DNA of 64,000 nt from the NCBI RefSeq assembly GCF_017815135.1, contig NZ_JAGJCF010000002.1:1-64000 (forward strand). Reading direction: 5' to 3'. Source of the stretch: Jiella mangrovi (GTDB taxonomy: Bacteria > Pseudomonadota > Alphaproteobacteria > Rhizobiales > Rhizobiaceae). The notes below the pieces were generated by a model. That model saw nothing but the letters and a program-made list of their open reading frames with translations, was not told the DNA's origin and searched no databases. Made by a program: the position numbers and the translations under genes. This document shows, piece by piece, positions 43,018 to 52,179 of this stretch; position 1 is the first letter of the stretch, and each line of letters opens with the position of its first letter.

Positions 43018-45180
43018 ATGGCTGAACGTTCATTCGCCAAGGAAGTCGAAAAGCTTCGGCTCGGCGACGGCGCGGAATTCTCCGGCGAAGGCATCCTGGC
43101 CATCACCAAGGCGCTGCTCCAGTGCGGCGTCGGCTATGTCGGCGGCTATCAGGGCGCGCCGATCAGCCATCTGATGGACGTTCTCGCCGACGCGCAGGAC
43201 ATTCTCGGCGAGCTCGGCGTGCATTTCGAGGCCTCCGCCTCCGAGGCGACGGCGACGGCGATGCTCGCCGCCTCGGTGCATTATCCGATCCGCGGGGCAT
43301 GCACCTACAAGTCCACCGTCGGCACCAACGTCGCCTCCGATGCGCTGGCCAACCTCGCCTCCGGCGGCGTCACCGGCGGCGCGCTGATCATCGTCGGCGA
43401 AGACTATGGCGAAGGCTCCTCGATCATGCAGGAGCGCAGCCACGCCTTCGCGATGAAAAGCCAGGTCTGGCTTCTCGATCCGCGCCCGAATCTGCCCTCC
43501 ATCGTCAAGACCGTGGAGGACGGCTTCGAGCTGTCGGAAATATCGAACACGCCGGTTATGCTGCAGGTGCGCATCAAGTCCTGCCATGTCCACGGCAAGT
43601 TCGTGGCCAAGGACAACAAGCGTCCTGCGATGACCGTCGCCGATGCGCTCGACAGCCCGCGCCGCGATCTCGGCCGCATCGTCCTGCCGCCAGCCTCCTT
43701 CAACCACGAGAAGGAAAAGATCGAAAAGCGCTGGCCTGCCGCCGTCGGCTTCATCCGCGAGCGCAAGATCAACGAGATCTTCGGCTCGTCGACAGGCAAG
43801 ATCGGCCTCGTCCTTCAGGGCGGCATGTATAACGGCGTCATCCGGGCGCTGCAGCGGCTCGGCCTTGCCGACATCTACGGCGACACCGAGGTGCCGCTCT
43901 ACGTCCTCAACGCCGTCTATCCGCTGATCGACGTCGAGTTCCTGGAGTTCTGCGAGGGCAAGGATTCGGTGCTTCTCATCGAGGAGGGCCAGCCGAATTA
44001 CATCGAGCAGGCTTTCGGCGCCCTTCTTTACAAGAACGGCGGCACGACGCGGCTTCTCGGCAAGGGCTATCTGCCGGTCGCCGGAGAATATACCGGCGAC
44101 GTCATGCTCGCCGGCATCGGCGACTTCCTGCGCGATCATGCGCCTTCCATGCTGCCCGATCCGGTGCGCGCGCCGAATCGCCCGTCAGAGGAGACAGACA
44201 TCGGGCCGGAGCTCGCCAAGGTCGTGCCGGGCCGCCCGCCCGGCTTTTGTACCGGCTGCCCCGAGCGCCCGATCTTCGCGGCGACGAAACTCGTCGAGGA
44301 AGAGCTCGGCTCCCACCACATCGCCTCGGACATCGGCTGCCATCTCTTCTCGATCATGCCGCCCTTCGAGCTGGGCGCAACGACCATGGGCTACGGTCTC
44401 GGACCCGCCTCGGCCTCGGCCTTCAATTCGCCCGACGCCAAGCGCCGCTCGATCTCCTTCGTCGGCGACGGCGGCTTCTGGCACAACGGCCTGACCTCCT
44501 CCATCGGCAATGCCGTCTTCAACCAGAATGACGGCGTCATCGTCATCGTCGACAACTACTATTCCGCCGCGACCGGCGGACAGGACATCCTCTCCTCGCG
44601 GGCGACCAACAAGTCGAAATCGACCAAGCATCCGATCACCGAGGCGGTGAAGGGGATGGGCGTCAAATGGGTGCGCCATCTCGATCGCACCTATGACGTG
44701 ACGAAGATGCAGGCGACGCTGAAGGAAGCGCTGACCACCGAGGAGAGCGGGCCGAAGGTCATCGTCGCCTCGTCGGAATGCATGCTCAACCGCCAGCGCC
44801 GGGAAAAGCCGATCGCGGCCAAGGCAATCAAGGGCGGCGAGCGGGTGGTGACGCCGCGCTTCGGCGTCGATGAGGATATCTGCACCGGCGATCACGCCTG
44901 CATGCGCCTGTCCGGCTGCCCGTCGCTGTCGGTCAAGACGCTGGACGATCCGCTGCGTGACGACCCGGTCGCCGCGATCGACCACACCTGCGTCGGCTGC
45001 GGCAATTGCGGTGAGGTCGCCGATGCGGCCGTTCTCTGCCCGTCCTTCTACCGGGCCGACAGGGTCCACAATCCAAGCGGTGCCGAGAAGTTTTCGGCCC
45101 GCACCAGCAAGCGTCTCATCGCCTGGCTGCAACGGCGCCGCGAGAGCCGCCAGCTGGTCTTTTCCGAGGCAGCAGCATGA
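43018..45180 (+). CDS. iorA: indolepyruvate:ferredoxin oxidoreductase alpha-like subunit (TPP-dependent 2-oxoacid oxidoreductase)
   Basis: 720 residues. Oxidatively decarboxylates an aryl 2-oxoacid to its acyl-CoA. The TPP motif GDGGFWHNG lies near residue 482, followed by the Asn-containing VIVIVDNYYSAATGG. C-terminal ferredoxin-like part: the second cluster is complete (Cys658, 661, 664, 674), but the first has only three cysteines with stretched spacing (622, 628, 634), so it probably holds no normal [4Fe-4S]. AAGGAG precedes the ATG. Overlaps the partner gene by 4 bp. Context suggests isatinate or another arylglyoxylate rather than indolepyruvate; the family also includes phenylglyoxylate oxidoreductase. 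Confidence 0.88.
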   Translation: MAERSFAKEVEKLRLGDGAEFSGEGILAITKALLQCGVGYVGGYQGAPISHLMDVLADAQDILGELGVHFEASASEATATAMLAASVHYPIRGACTYKSTVGTNVASDALANLASGGVTGGALIIVGEDYGEGSSIMQERSHAFAMKSQVWLLDPRPNLPSIVKTVEDGFELSEISNTPVMLQVRIKSCHVHGKFVAKDNKRPAMTVADALDSPRRDLGRIVLPPASFNHEKEKIEKRWPAAVGFIRERKINEIFGSSTGKIGLVLQGGMYNGVIRALQRLGLADIYGDTEVPLYVLNAVYPLIDVEFLEFCEGKDSVLLIEEGQPNYIEQAFGALLYKNGGTTRLLGKGYLPVAGEYTGDVMLAGIGDFLRDHAPSMLPDPVRAPNRPSEETDIGPELAKVVPGRPPGFCTGCPERPIFAATKLVEEELGSHHIASDIGCHLFSIMPPFELGATTMGYGLGPASASAFNSPDAKRRSISFVGDGGFWHNGLTSSIGNAVFNQNDGVIVIVDNYYSAATGGQDILSSRATNKSKSTKHPITEAVKGMGVKWVRHLDRTYDVTKMQATLKEALTTEESGPKVIVASSECMLNRQRREKPIAAKAIKGGERVVTPRFGVDEDICTGDHACMRLSGCPSLSVKTLDDPLRDDPVAAIDHTCVGCGNCGEVADAAVLCPSFYRADRVHNPSGAEKFSARTSKRLIAWLQRRRESRQLVFSEAAA

Positions 45181-46841
45181 CCGTCGCCCTCGATCACCGC
45201 CCCGGCTCCGAACTTGCCGACCGGATCATCTCGGTCGCCGCCCTCGCCGTCGGCGGTCAGGGCGGCGGCGTCCTGACCAACTGGATCGTCGACGTGGCCG
45301 AGCGCAACGGCTACCGGGCCCAGTCGACATCGGTCGCAGGCGTCGCCCAGCGCACCGGCGCGACGATCTACTATGTCGAGATGTGTCCCGATCGCGGCCG
45401 CCAGCCGGTGTTCTCGCTGTCGCCGTCGAAGGGCGACGTCGACGTCCTCATCGCGGCGGAGCTGATGGAGGCCGGACGGGCGATCCTGCGCGGCTTCGTC
45501 ACGCCCAATCGCACCACCCTGATCGCCTCGGCCCACCGGATCGCCGCCGTGTCGGAGAAGATCGTCCCGGGCGACGGGCGTGCCTCCTCCGCCGAGGTCT
45601 TGGAAGCTGCGCAAAAGGCGGCCAAGGACGTCGTCATCTTCGACATGGAGAAGATGGCCGTCGAGTCCGGTTCGGTCATCTCGTCCAGCCTGTTCGGCGC
45701 ACTCGCCGGCTCCGGCGTGCTGCCGTTCTCGCGCGAAAGTTTCGAGGCGACGATCACCGCGTCCGGCCGTGGCGTGGCGGCCAGCCTCAAGGCCTTTGGC
45801 GCGGCCTATGACGAGGCCGCGCGCGGTCGCGGTGGCGACATCGTCGCCCCGCCTTCGCCTCCCGCCGCCGAGCCCGGGCGCACTGTCGAAGCGCCTTTGC
45901 CATTGGGCGGCACGCCCAAGAGCGAAGACGCCCGATCCAACGGCGCCAAGGCGGACCTCACGCAAGAGCCGCGCGGCGACGAGCGCCTCCTCACGCGCTG
46001 GCGAGCGCTGGAATCGCGCATCGCGACCCTGCCGGAGCCCGTGCGCGAAATGGCACGGCTCGGCCTCAGAAAGGTCGTCGATTATCAGGATCTCGCTTAC
46101 GGCGAAGACTATCTCGACCGCCTCGATCAGGCTGTCGCGAAAGACGACGGCGCGTCGGACTTCGCCTTCAGCCAGACGGCGGCGAAGTATCTCGCCAATG
46201 CCCTCTGCTACGACGACGTCATCCGCGTCGCCGATCTGAAGACACGGTCCGCCCGTTCGGCCCGGGTGCGCCGCGAGATCGGTGTCGATGACGCCGCCGT
46301 CCTCAAGGTGACCGAGTATTTCCACCCGCGCATCGAGGAGGTCTGCGGATCGCTCCCCGCAGGCCTCGGTCGCTGGATCGAAGCCCGGCCGCGGCTCGTC
46401 GAATGGCTCGACAAGCGGATCAGCAAGGGACGGCACATCCGCACCGATTCGATCCCCGGCTTCGGATTGCTCTGGATGCTCGGCGGCATGCGGCGCTGGC
46501 GCCGTTCGCTGCTGCGCCATCAGGTCGAGATGAACCATGTCGACGACTGGTACCGGCTCGCCCTCGACACGGCGCCAAAGGACAGGGCGCTGGCCACCGA
46601 GATCCTGGCCTGCCGGCGGTTGATCAAGGGCTACAGCGACACCCATGTCCGCGGCCTGTCGAAATTCGACCGGGTGCTGTCGGCCTTGCCGATGCTCGCC
46701 GGGCGCGCCGACGCTGCCGACTGGCTGCGCCGCCTGCGCGAAGCGGCGCTGAAAGACGAAAAGGGCACCATGCTGGACGGCGCGCTGAAGACCATCGCCT
46801 CCTTCACCGGGGAGACGGACACCACCGCCGCTCCCCGATGA
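45177..46841 (+). CDS. iorB: indolepyruvate oxidoreductase beta-like subunit with DUF6537 extension
   Basis: 554 residues. The N-terminal gamma domain of pyruvate:ferredoxin oxidoreductases (about 18-215) has VGGQGGGVLTNWIVDVAE and STSVAGVAQRTGATIYYVEM, the CoA/TPP-partner region. A low-complexity linker (about 220-265) leads to a C-terminal DUF6537-like domain of about 280 residues, absent from archaeal IorB. The extension is found in aerobic proteobacterial members, so the electron acceptor may not be ferredoxin. Partner of the preceding gene. Confidence 0.87.
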   Translation: MTVALDHRPGSELADRIISVAALAVGGQGGGVLTNWIVDVAERNGYRAQSTSVAGVAQRTGATIYYVEMCPDRGRQPVFSLSPSKGDVDVLIAAELMEAGRAILRGFVTPNRTTLIASAHRIAAVSEKIVPGDGRASSAEVLEAAQKAAKDVVIFDMEKMAVESGSVISSSLFGALAGSGVLPFSRESFEATITASGRGVAASLKAFGAAYDEAARGRGGDIVAPPSPPAAEPGRTVEAPLPLGGTPKSEDARSNGAKADLTQEPRGDERLLTRWRALESRIATLPEPVREMARLGLRKVVDYQDLAYGEDYLDRLDQAVAKDDGASDFAFSQTAAKYLANALCYDDVIRVADLKTRSARSARVRREIGVDDAAVLKVTEYFHPRIEEVCGSLPAGLGRWIEARPRLVEWLDKRISKGRHIRTDSIPGFGLLWMLGGMRRWRRSLLRHQVEMNHVDDWYRLALDTAPKDRALATEILACRRLIKGYSDTHVRGLSKFDRVLSALPMLAGRADAADWLRRLREAALKDEKGTMLDGALKTIASFTGETDTTAAPR

Positions 46842-47003
46842 GAGACACCGCATCCCGGCAAGTCGTTCGCCGGGGTGACGGCAAGGACATATCCCGCGTT
46901 CAAACGGCTTGCGAAAGAACCACGAAAGCCCTCTGATCATCACCGGCCAAGATCCTGGCCGAGGTTCCACCGTCATCCCAACTGTCCGGACAACGAGGTC
47001 GAC

Positions 47004-47801
47004 ATGCATTCCTTGAAGACATTTCTCCTGGCCTTCGGCCTTGCAGCGGCCGCAACCGGCGCACCGCAGCTGGCAGCTGCCGACACGCTGACGGTCGGCG
47101 CCTATCCGGCCAACCCGCCCTGGGAGGTCAAGACCGAGACCGGCGAATTCGAGGGCTTCGAGGTGGACCTCGTCAAGGAAATTGCCAAGCGGCTCGGCGA
47201 CGACGTCGACTTTCAGGATCTCGGCTTCCAGGCGCTCTTTGCCGCGACGGCCTCCGGCCGCATCGACATGGCCATCTCGACCATTTCGATCACCAATGAT
47301 CGCCTGCAGAACCAGTCCTTCACCCAGGGCTATTACGACAGCGACCTGGCTCTCGTGACCCAGGTCGGCTCCGACGTGAAGTCGCTGGAAGACATGAAGG
47401 GCAAGACCGTCGGCGCGCTTTCCACATCGACCGGCGAGACCTGGGTCAAAGCCAATCAGGAGAAATACGGCTTCGGCGACTTCAAGGGTTACGACACCTT
47501 CCAGAACCTTCTGCTCGACGTACAGAACGGCAGGGTCGACGGCGGCGTCAGCGACATCGGCAGCTTTCAGTTTGCGATGAAGCAGCTGCCTCAGCTCCAG
47601 ATCGCGGCGCGCATCCAGACCGGCGATCGTTTCGCCATCATGCTACCGAAGAACTCGCCGCTGCTTCAGAAGGTCAATGACGCCATCAGCGCCATCAAGA
47701 CCGACGGCACCATGGCGAAGCTGCACGAGAAGTGGCTCGGCGCCGCGCCCGACAAGGGAACGTCGACCGTCGACGTGCTGCCGATCCCGACCGCCCAGTA
47801 A
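47004..47801 (+). CDS. amino-acid-type ABC substrate-binding protein (SBP_bac_3)
   Basis: 265 residues. Signal peptide about 1-24 ending LAAA. Family stretches are VGAYPANPPWEV, FEGFEVDLVKEIAKRLG and GRIDMAISTISITNDR. Start at 47004 with GAGG upstream; the frame to 46875 lacks a signal. Behind the ior genes by 162 bp and before a matching permease. Could bind an amino acid or an aromatic relative such as kynurenine or anthranilate; not resolvable from sequence. Confidence 0.9.
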   Translation: MHSLKTFLLAFGLAAAATGAPQLAAADTLTVGAYPANPPWEVKTETGEFEGFEVDLVKEIAKRLGDDVDFQDLGFQALFAATASGRIDMAISTISITNDRLQNQSFTQGYYDSDLALVTQVGSDVKSLEDMKGKTVGALSTSTGETWVKANQEKYGFGDFKGYDTFQNLLLDVQNGRVDGGVSDIGSFQFAMKQLPQLQIAARIQTGDRFAIMLPKNSPLLQKVNDAISAIKTDGTMAKLHEKWLGAAPDKGTSTVDVLPIPTAQ

Positions 47802-47979
47802 GGCTCCCTTGGTCGGAACACGCCCGTCATCGGACGGCAGCGGCGTCAATCCTGATCCGCAACCGAGCGACGCTGTCATCGTCTCCCGGCCATATCGCTG
47901 ATCGCGTGGGTCGCCGCCATGGCCGGCGGCCCACCCGGCCGAGCTTGGCCACGACAACCCCATCGAAACGCGAGCGGCG

Positions 47980-48648
47980 ATGAATTTTCTCGACACCTTC
48001 TTCAATACCGGTGTGATGCTGCGGGTCTTTCCGATGCTCCTGGCGGGCCTCGAAAACACGCTCTACCTCGCCGTCACGACGCTGATCATCGGCTCGATCG
48101 TCGGGATCGGCCTTTGCATCGTCCGACTCTACGCGCCGGCGCCGCTCAACTATCTGGCCGTCGCCATCATCGATATTTTCCGGGCCCTGCCGATCCTGGT
48201 CGTGCTCGTCCTCGTCTATTACGCCCTGCCATTCCTCGGCATTCGGCTGTCGTCCTTCGTCTCGGCCGTCTTTGCGCTGTCGCTCGTCCTGTCGGCCTTC
48301 ACGGCGGAAGTGTTTCGCTCCGGCGTCCAGGCGATCCCCGACGGACAGACCGAGGCGGCCCGCTCCCTCGGCCTGCATTTTCCGGCGATCCTGTGGAAGG
48401 TCATCCTGCCCCAGGCGCTGCGGATCGCGATTCCGCCCCACACCTCGAACTGCGTCGCGATCGCCAAGGACACCTCGCTAGCCTCGGTCGTGGCGATGCC
48501 CGACCTCCTCAAGCAGGCCACCGACGCACAGGCCCTGACCGCCAATCCCTCGCCCCTGATCGCGGCAGCGCTGCTTTATCTGATCATCCTGTGGCCGGCC
48601 GTCCGACTGGTCTCGATGCTCGAAAAGCGCATGTCCCGCGCCCGCTGA
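47980..48648 (+). CDS. amino-acid-type ABC permease (HisM/GlnP type)
   Basis: 222 residues, about five hydrophobic helices, with the EAA-type loop GQTEAARSLGLHFPAILWKVILPQA. Inner membrane, with the upstream binding protein. No ATPase gene follows before the SDR operon, so a homodimeric permease must borrow an ATP-binding subunit encoded elsewhere. Confidence 0.9.
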   Translation: MNFLDTFFNTGVMLRVFPMLLAGLENTLYLAVTTLIIGSIVGIGLCIVRLYAPAPLNYLAVAIIDIFRALPILVVLVLVYYALPFLGIRLSSFVSAVFALSLVLSAFTAEVFRSGVQAIPDGQTEAARSLGLHFPAILWKVILPQALRIAIPPHTSNCVAIAKDTSLASVVAMPDLLKQATDAQALTANPSPLIAAALLYLIILWPAVRLVSMLEKRMSRAR

Positions 48649-48811
48649 CATCCCCTTTTCCCTCGCCAGCAGACGGCGTCCGCAGTGGCCAGGACGAACT
48701 CCGCATCCGGGCGTCGCCGAGACCCGTTCCGGCTGTTTCCGCGCATCAAGGGCGCCGGACCGCGGAACGCAAAGTTGTGTTATCCTCGGGCCCTGTGCCT
48801 AAGCTCTGGCA

Positions 48812-48849
48812 TTGCTTGCCGAAGAGCGACAAGATAGTTTAAGGTTAAA
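48812..48849 (+). promoter_or_regulatory. promoter with TTTAAGCTTAAA-type operator
   Basis: -35 TTGCTT (48812-48817), 17-bp spacer, -10 TAGTTT (48835-48840). The operator TTTAAGGTTAAA (48838-48849, 11 of 12) starts inside the -10; the left half TAGTTTAAG is identical to the consensus half of the 15.9 kb site. 24 bp before the SDR start, with the MarR gene in the same operon. Confidence 0.55.
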
Positions 48850-48872
48850 AGAAATTACCCGGAAACATCCCG

Positions 48873-49637
48873 ATGGCCTCAGCTTCGTCTCCCCGTCATG
48901 TCCTCGTCACCGGCTCCTCGCGCGGCATCGGCCAGGCGATCGCCGCGGCGTTCGTTGCGGCCGGTGACAAGGTCACTGTTCACGGGCGCAGCCGCGAGAG
49001 CGCCGAGCGCGGCATGCGCGCGATCGGCGCGGCCGGCTTTGTCGTCGCAGACATTACCGACGAAGCCGATCTTATGAAAGCGCTTGGCGAAGCGGCCGAA
49101 GCACGCGGCCCGATCGACGTTCTCGTCAACAATGCCGGCGGTGTCGAGACCGCGCCCCTGTCGCGGCTCGGTGTCGATCAACTGCGCCGGATGATGGCCC
49201 TGAATGTCGAGCCGGTTCTGACCGCCATCCGCGCAGTCGTGCCGGCGATGAAGGCGAAAGGCGGCGGCCGGATCGTCACCGTCGCCTCGACGGCCGGCCT
49301 CAAGGGCTATGGCTATGTCGGTGCCTACACCGCCGCCAAGCACGCCGCCGTCGGCCTGACCCGGGCGCTGGCCCTGGAACTGGCTTCGGCGGGCATCACG
49401 GTGAATGCCGTCTGCCCCGGCTATACCGATACGGACCTGATGGACGGATCGCTGGACAAGCTCGAGGAGAAGACCGGGCGAAGCCGCGAGGAGATCCTGA
49501 AGGATTTCACCAAGGTCAATCCGCTCGGACGGCTGATCCGGCCGGACGAAGTCGCCGACTGCGTGGTCTGGCTCGCCGGCAACGGCGCCGGCGCCATCAC
49601 CGGCCAGGCGATATCGGTTGCGGGAGGCGAGATATGA
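48873..49637 (+). CDS. short-chain dehydrogenase/reductase (classical SDR)
   Basis: 254 residues. NAD(P) motif TGSSRGIG near residue 13, NNAG near 88, catalytic set in STAGLKGYGYVGAYTAAKHA (Ser, Tyr and Lys), and the closing [11 protein letters not shown]. Expected to oxidise a 3-hydroxyacyl-CoA or cyclic alcohol. First gene of the SDR-MarR-hydratase-dehydrogenase-ligase-RidA operon and closely coupled to MarR (4-bp overlap). Confidence 0.88.
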   Translation: MASASSPRHVLVTGSSRGIGQAIAAAFVAAGDKVTVHGRSRESAERGMRAIGAAGFVVADITDEADLMKALGEAAEARGPIDVLVNNAGGVETAPLSRLGVDQLRRMMALNVEPVLTAIRAVVPAMKAKGGGRIVTVASTAGLKGYGYVGAYTAAKHAAVGLTRALALELASAGITVNAVCPGYTDTDLMDGSLDKLEEKTGRSREEILKDFTKVNPLGRLIRPDEVADCVVWLAGNGAGAITGQAISVAGGEI

Positions 49638-50179
49638 CCACCGCTCGGGCGCCCCAACGCGAGCATATCGACGCCGAATCCAAGGTCGACGAAAGCCCCC
49701 AGCATCACCGTGTCGAACTGCGGCTGTGGCTGCGCCTGCTCACCTGCGCGACGCTGATCGAGGCGGAGATCCGCAAACGCCTGCGTGAAAATTTCAACAC
49801 CACCCTGCCGCGTTTCGATCTGATGGCCCAGCTCGAACGCGCCCCCGACGGGGTCCTCCTCGGCGAATTGTCCCGGCGCATGATGGTCTCCAACGGCAAT
49901 GTCACCGGCCTCGTCGAGCGGCTAGTGCAGGAAGGCCTGATCGAGCGCCAGGTCTCCGAGCGCGATCGCCGGGCCGCGATCGTACGCCTGACCGAGCATG
50001 GCCGCTCCGTCTTCGCCAGGATGGCCTCCGCCCACAGCGACTGGGTCGCCGAGCTTCTCGCCGAGCTGCCGGCGCAAGAGCAGAAGGCGCTCTGGTCGCA
50101 GCTGGGCGATCTGAAACATTCCGTCCACACCGCCATTGCGCGCGGACAACGGACGGCCGAGCCAGGACAGGACCGATGA
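49634..50179 (+). CDS. MarR-family transcription regulator
   Basis: 181 residues, winged helix: [23 protein letters not shown] (recognition helix) and the wing [17 protein letters not shown]. Embedded in the catabolic operon with 4-bp overlaps on both sides. It is the best local candidate for the repressor of the TTTAAGCTTAAA sites, since one such site overlaps its own promoter; in MarR systems the ligand is often the aryl-CoA made by the pathway. Confidence 0.88.
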   Translation: MTTARAPQREHIDAESKVDESPQHHRVELRLWLRLLTCATLIEAEIRKRLRENFNTTLPRFDLMAQLERAPDGVLLGELSRRMMVSNGNVTGLVERLVQEGLIERQVSERDRRAAIVRLTEHGRSVFARMASAHSDWVAELLAELPAQEQKALWSQLGDLKHSVHTAIARGQRTAEPGQDR

Positions 50180-51009
50180 AGCGACAGAACGCCATCACCG
50201 CCCCGCTGAAGGATTTCACCCCGGAGCATTTCCGCCTGTCGATAGAGGGCGGCATCGCCACGGTGACCCTGAACCGGCCCGAGAAGAAGAACCCGCTGAC
50301 CTTCGAGAGCTACGCCGAGCTGCGCGACACGTTTCATGCGCTTCGCTTCGAAGACGCGGTGACGGCTGTCGTCATCACCGGGGCCGGCGGCAATTTTTCC
50401 TCCGGCGGCGACGTCTTCGAGATCATCGAGCCGCTGACGAAGATGGAGGCAGCCGAGCTTCACGCCTTCACCACCATGACCGGCGATCTCGTCAAGGAAA
50501 TGCGCGCCTGTCCGCAGCCGATCGTCGCCGCGGTCGAGGGCATTTGCGCCGGCGCCGGCGCGATCGTCGCCATGGCATCCGACATGCGGGTAGGCGCTGC
50601 GGGTGCGAAGGTCGCCTTCCTCTTCAACCGCGTGGGCCTTGCCGGCTGCGACATGGGCGCCTGCGCCATCCTGCCCCGACTGATCGGCCAGGGCCGGGCT
50701 TCCGAACTCCTCTATACCGGCCGCTTCATGAGCGCCGAGGAGGGCGAGCGCTGGGGCTTCTTCAATCGTCTGACCGACAGGGACGGCGCGCTGGACGCTG
50801 CGACGGAATTGGCGAAGGCGCTGACCGAAGGGCCGACCTATGCCAACTCCGTCACCAAGAAGATGCTGCAGATGGAGTGGGCGATGGGCGTCGAGGAGGC
50901 GATCGATGCCGAAGCCATCGCCCAGGCGCTGTGCATGAAGACCGGCGATTTCCGCCGCGCCTTCGAGGCCTTTGCCGCCAAGCAGAAACCCGTCTTCATG
51001 GGGAACTGA
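50176..51009 (+). CDS. enoyl-CoA hydratase/isomerase family protein
   Basis: 277 residues, crotonase fold. Oxyanion-hole stretches are [15 protein letters not shown] and [38 protein letters not shown] is the following conserved loop, with no obvious second glutamate, so a hydratase is not certain (isomerase or ring hydrolase are options). Probably acts on a ring or ring-opened CoA ester in this operon. The next gene starts 4 bp after its stop. Confidence 0.88.
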   Translation: MKRQNAITAPLKDFTPEHFRLSIEGGIATVTLNRPEKKNPLTFESYAELRDTFHALRFEDAVTAVVITGAGGNFSSGGDVFEIIEPLTKMEAAELHAFTTMTGDLVKEMRACPQPIVAAVEGICAGAGAIVAMASDMRVGAAGAKVAFLFNRVGLAGCDMGACAILPRLIGQGRASELLYTGRFMSAEEGERWGFFNRLTDRDGALDAATELAKALTEGPTYANSVTKKMLQMEWAMGVEEAIDAEAIAQALCMKTGDFRRAFEAFAAKQKPVFMGN

Positions 51010-51013
51010 GGCC

Positions 51014-52168
51014 GTGGCGGATACAAGCTTCCTCGCCTGGCCCTTCTTCGAGCCGCGGCACCGCGAACTCGCAGCCAAAGCCGACGCCTGGGCGGCCGAA
51101 CATCTGCCGGCGCTCGTCGATCACCACGATGTCGACGGCAGCTGCCAGCGCCTTGTCGCCGCGATGGGTGAGGCCGGCTTTCTCGCTCACGCTGCGCCCG
51201 AAGACGGCCGCTTCGACGTGCGCAGCCTCTGCATCCTGCGCGAGACCTTCGCGCGCCATGATGGCCTTGCCGATTTCGCCTTCGCCATGCAGGGGCTGGG
51301 CACCGGCGCCCTGACGCTTTCGGGCAGCGACGCGCTGAAAGCGTCCGTCCTGCCCGGTGTGCGGGCCGGAACGACGATCGCCGCCTTCGCCCTGACCGAG
51401 CCCGAGGCCGGATCCGACGTCGCCGAAATCGCGCTCGCGGCCGCGCCCGTCGGCAACGACATGGTGCGTCTCGACGGGGAGAAGACCTGGATTTCCAATG
51501 GCGGCATCGCCGGCCACTACGTGGTCTTCGCCCGGACCGGCGAAGCCGCCGGCGCCCGCGGGCTCAGCGCCTTTTCCGTGCCCGCCGATACGCCCGGTCT
51601 GACCATCGCTGAACGTCTCGATACCATCGCCCCTCATCCGCTGGCCCGCCTGCGGTTCGACGATTGCCGCATCCCGGCCGCCAATCGGATCGGCGAGGCC
51701 GGCGCCGGCTTCAAGATCGCCATGGCGACCCTCGACGTCTTTCGCTCGACGGTCGGCGCGGCAGCGCTCGGCTTTGCCCGCCGGGCCCTCGACGTCTCGA
51801 TGGAGCGGACCCGCGGCCGCAAGCTCTTCGGCGCGCCGCTGGCCGACATGCAGCTGACCCAGACCGCCCTCGCCGACATGGCGACGGCCATCGATACTTC
51901 GGCCCTGCTCGTCTATCGGGCCGCCTGGACGCGGGATGCCGGCGCGCCGCGCATCACCCGCGAGGCGGCCATGGCCAAGCTGGTCGCCACCGAAAGCGCG
52001 CAAAAGGTCATCGATGCCGCCGTTCAGCTGCATGGCGGCGAAGGCGTGCGCTCGGGTTCGGTGCCCGAAACCCTCTACCGCGAGATCCGCGCCCTTCGCA
52101 TCTACGAGGGCGCGAGCGAAGTCCAGAAGCTCATCATCGCCCGCCAACTCCTCTCGCAGCCCGCTTAA
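51014..52168 (+). CDS. acyl-CoA dehydrogenase
   Basis: 384 residues from a GTG start. FAD motifs [12 protein letters not shown] and [18 protein letters not shown]; the catalytic base Glu lies in [20 protein letters not shown], the standard C-terminal position. Introduces a 2,3 double bond in an acyl- or alicyclic acyl-CoA, passing electrons to ETF (not encoded here). Fourth gene of the 48.9 kb operon. Confidence 0.9.
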   Translation: MADTSFLAWPFFEPRHRELAAKADAWAAEHLPALVDHHDVDGSCQRLVAAMGEAGFLAHAAPEDGRFDVRSLCILRETFARHDGLADFAFAMQGLGTGALTLSGSDALKASVLPGVRAGTTIAAFALTEPEAGSDVAEIALAAAPVGNDMVRLDGEKTWISNGGIAGHYVVFARTGEAAGARGLSAFSVPADTPGLTIAERLDTIAPHPLARLRFDDCRIPAANRIGEAGAGFKIAMATLDVFRSTVGAAALGFARRALDVSMERTRGRKLFGAPLADMQLTQTALADMATAIDTSALLVYRAAWTRDAGAPRITREAAMAKLVATESAQKVIDAAVQLHGGEGVRSGSVPETLYREIRALRIYEGASEVQKLIIARQLLSQPA

Positions 52169-52179
52169 GGAGCGCGCCC

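Noticed and set aside
41635-46841. assignment of iorAB strictly to indolepyruvate metabolism
   Set aside because: Family names come from archaeal enzymes; with an isatin-hydrolase-like partner gene an arylglyoxylate is at least as likely, so the substrate is left open.
45048-47009. 653-codon open frame on the minus strand
   Set aside because: Antisense of iorB and flanks; no recognisable fold and no ribosome site.
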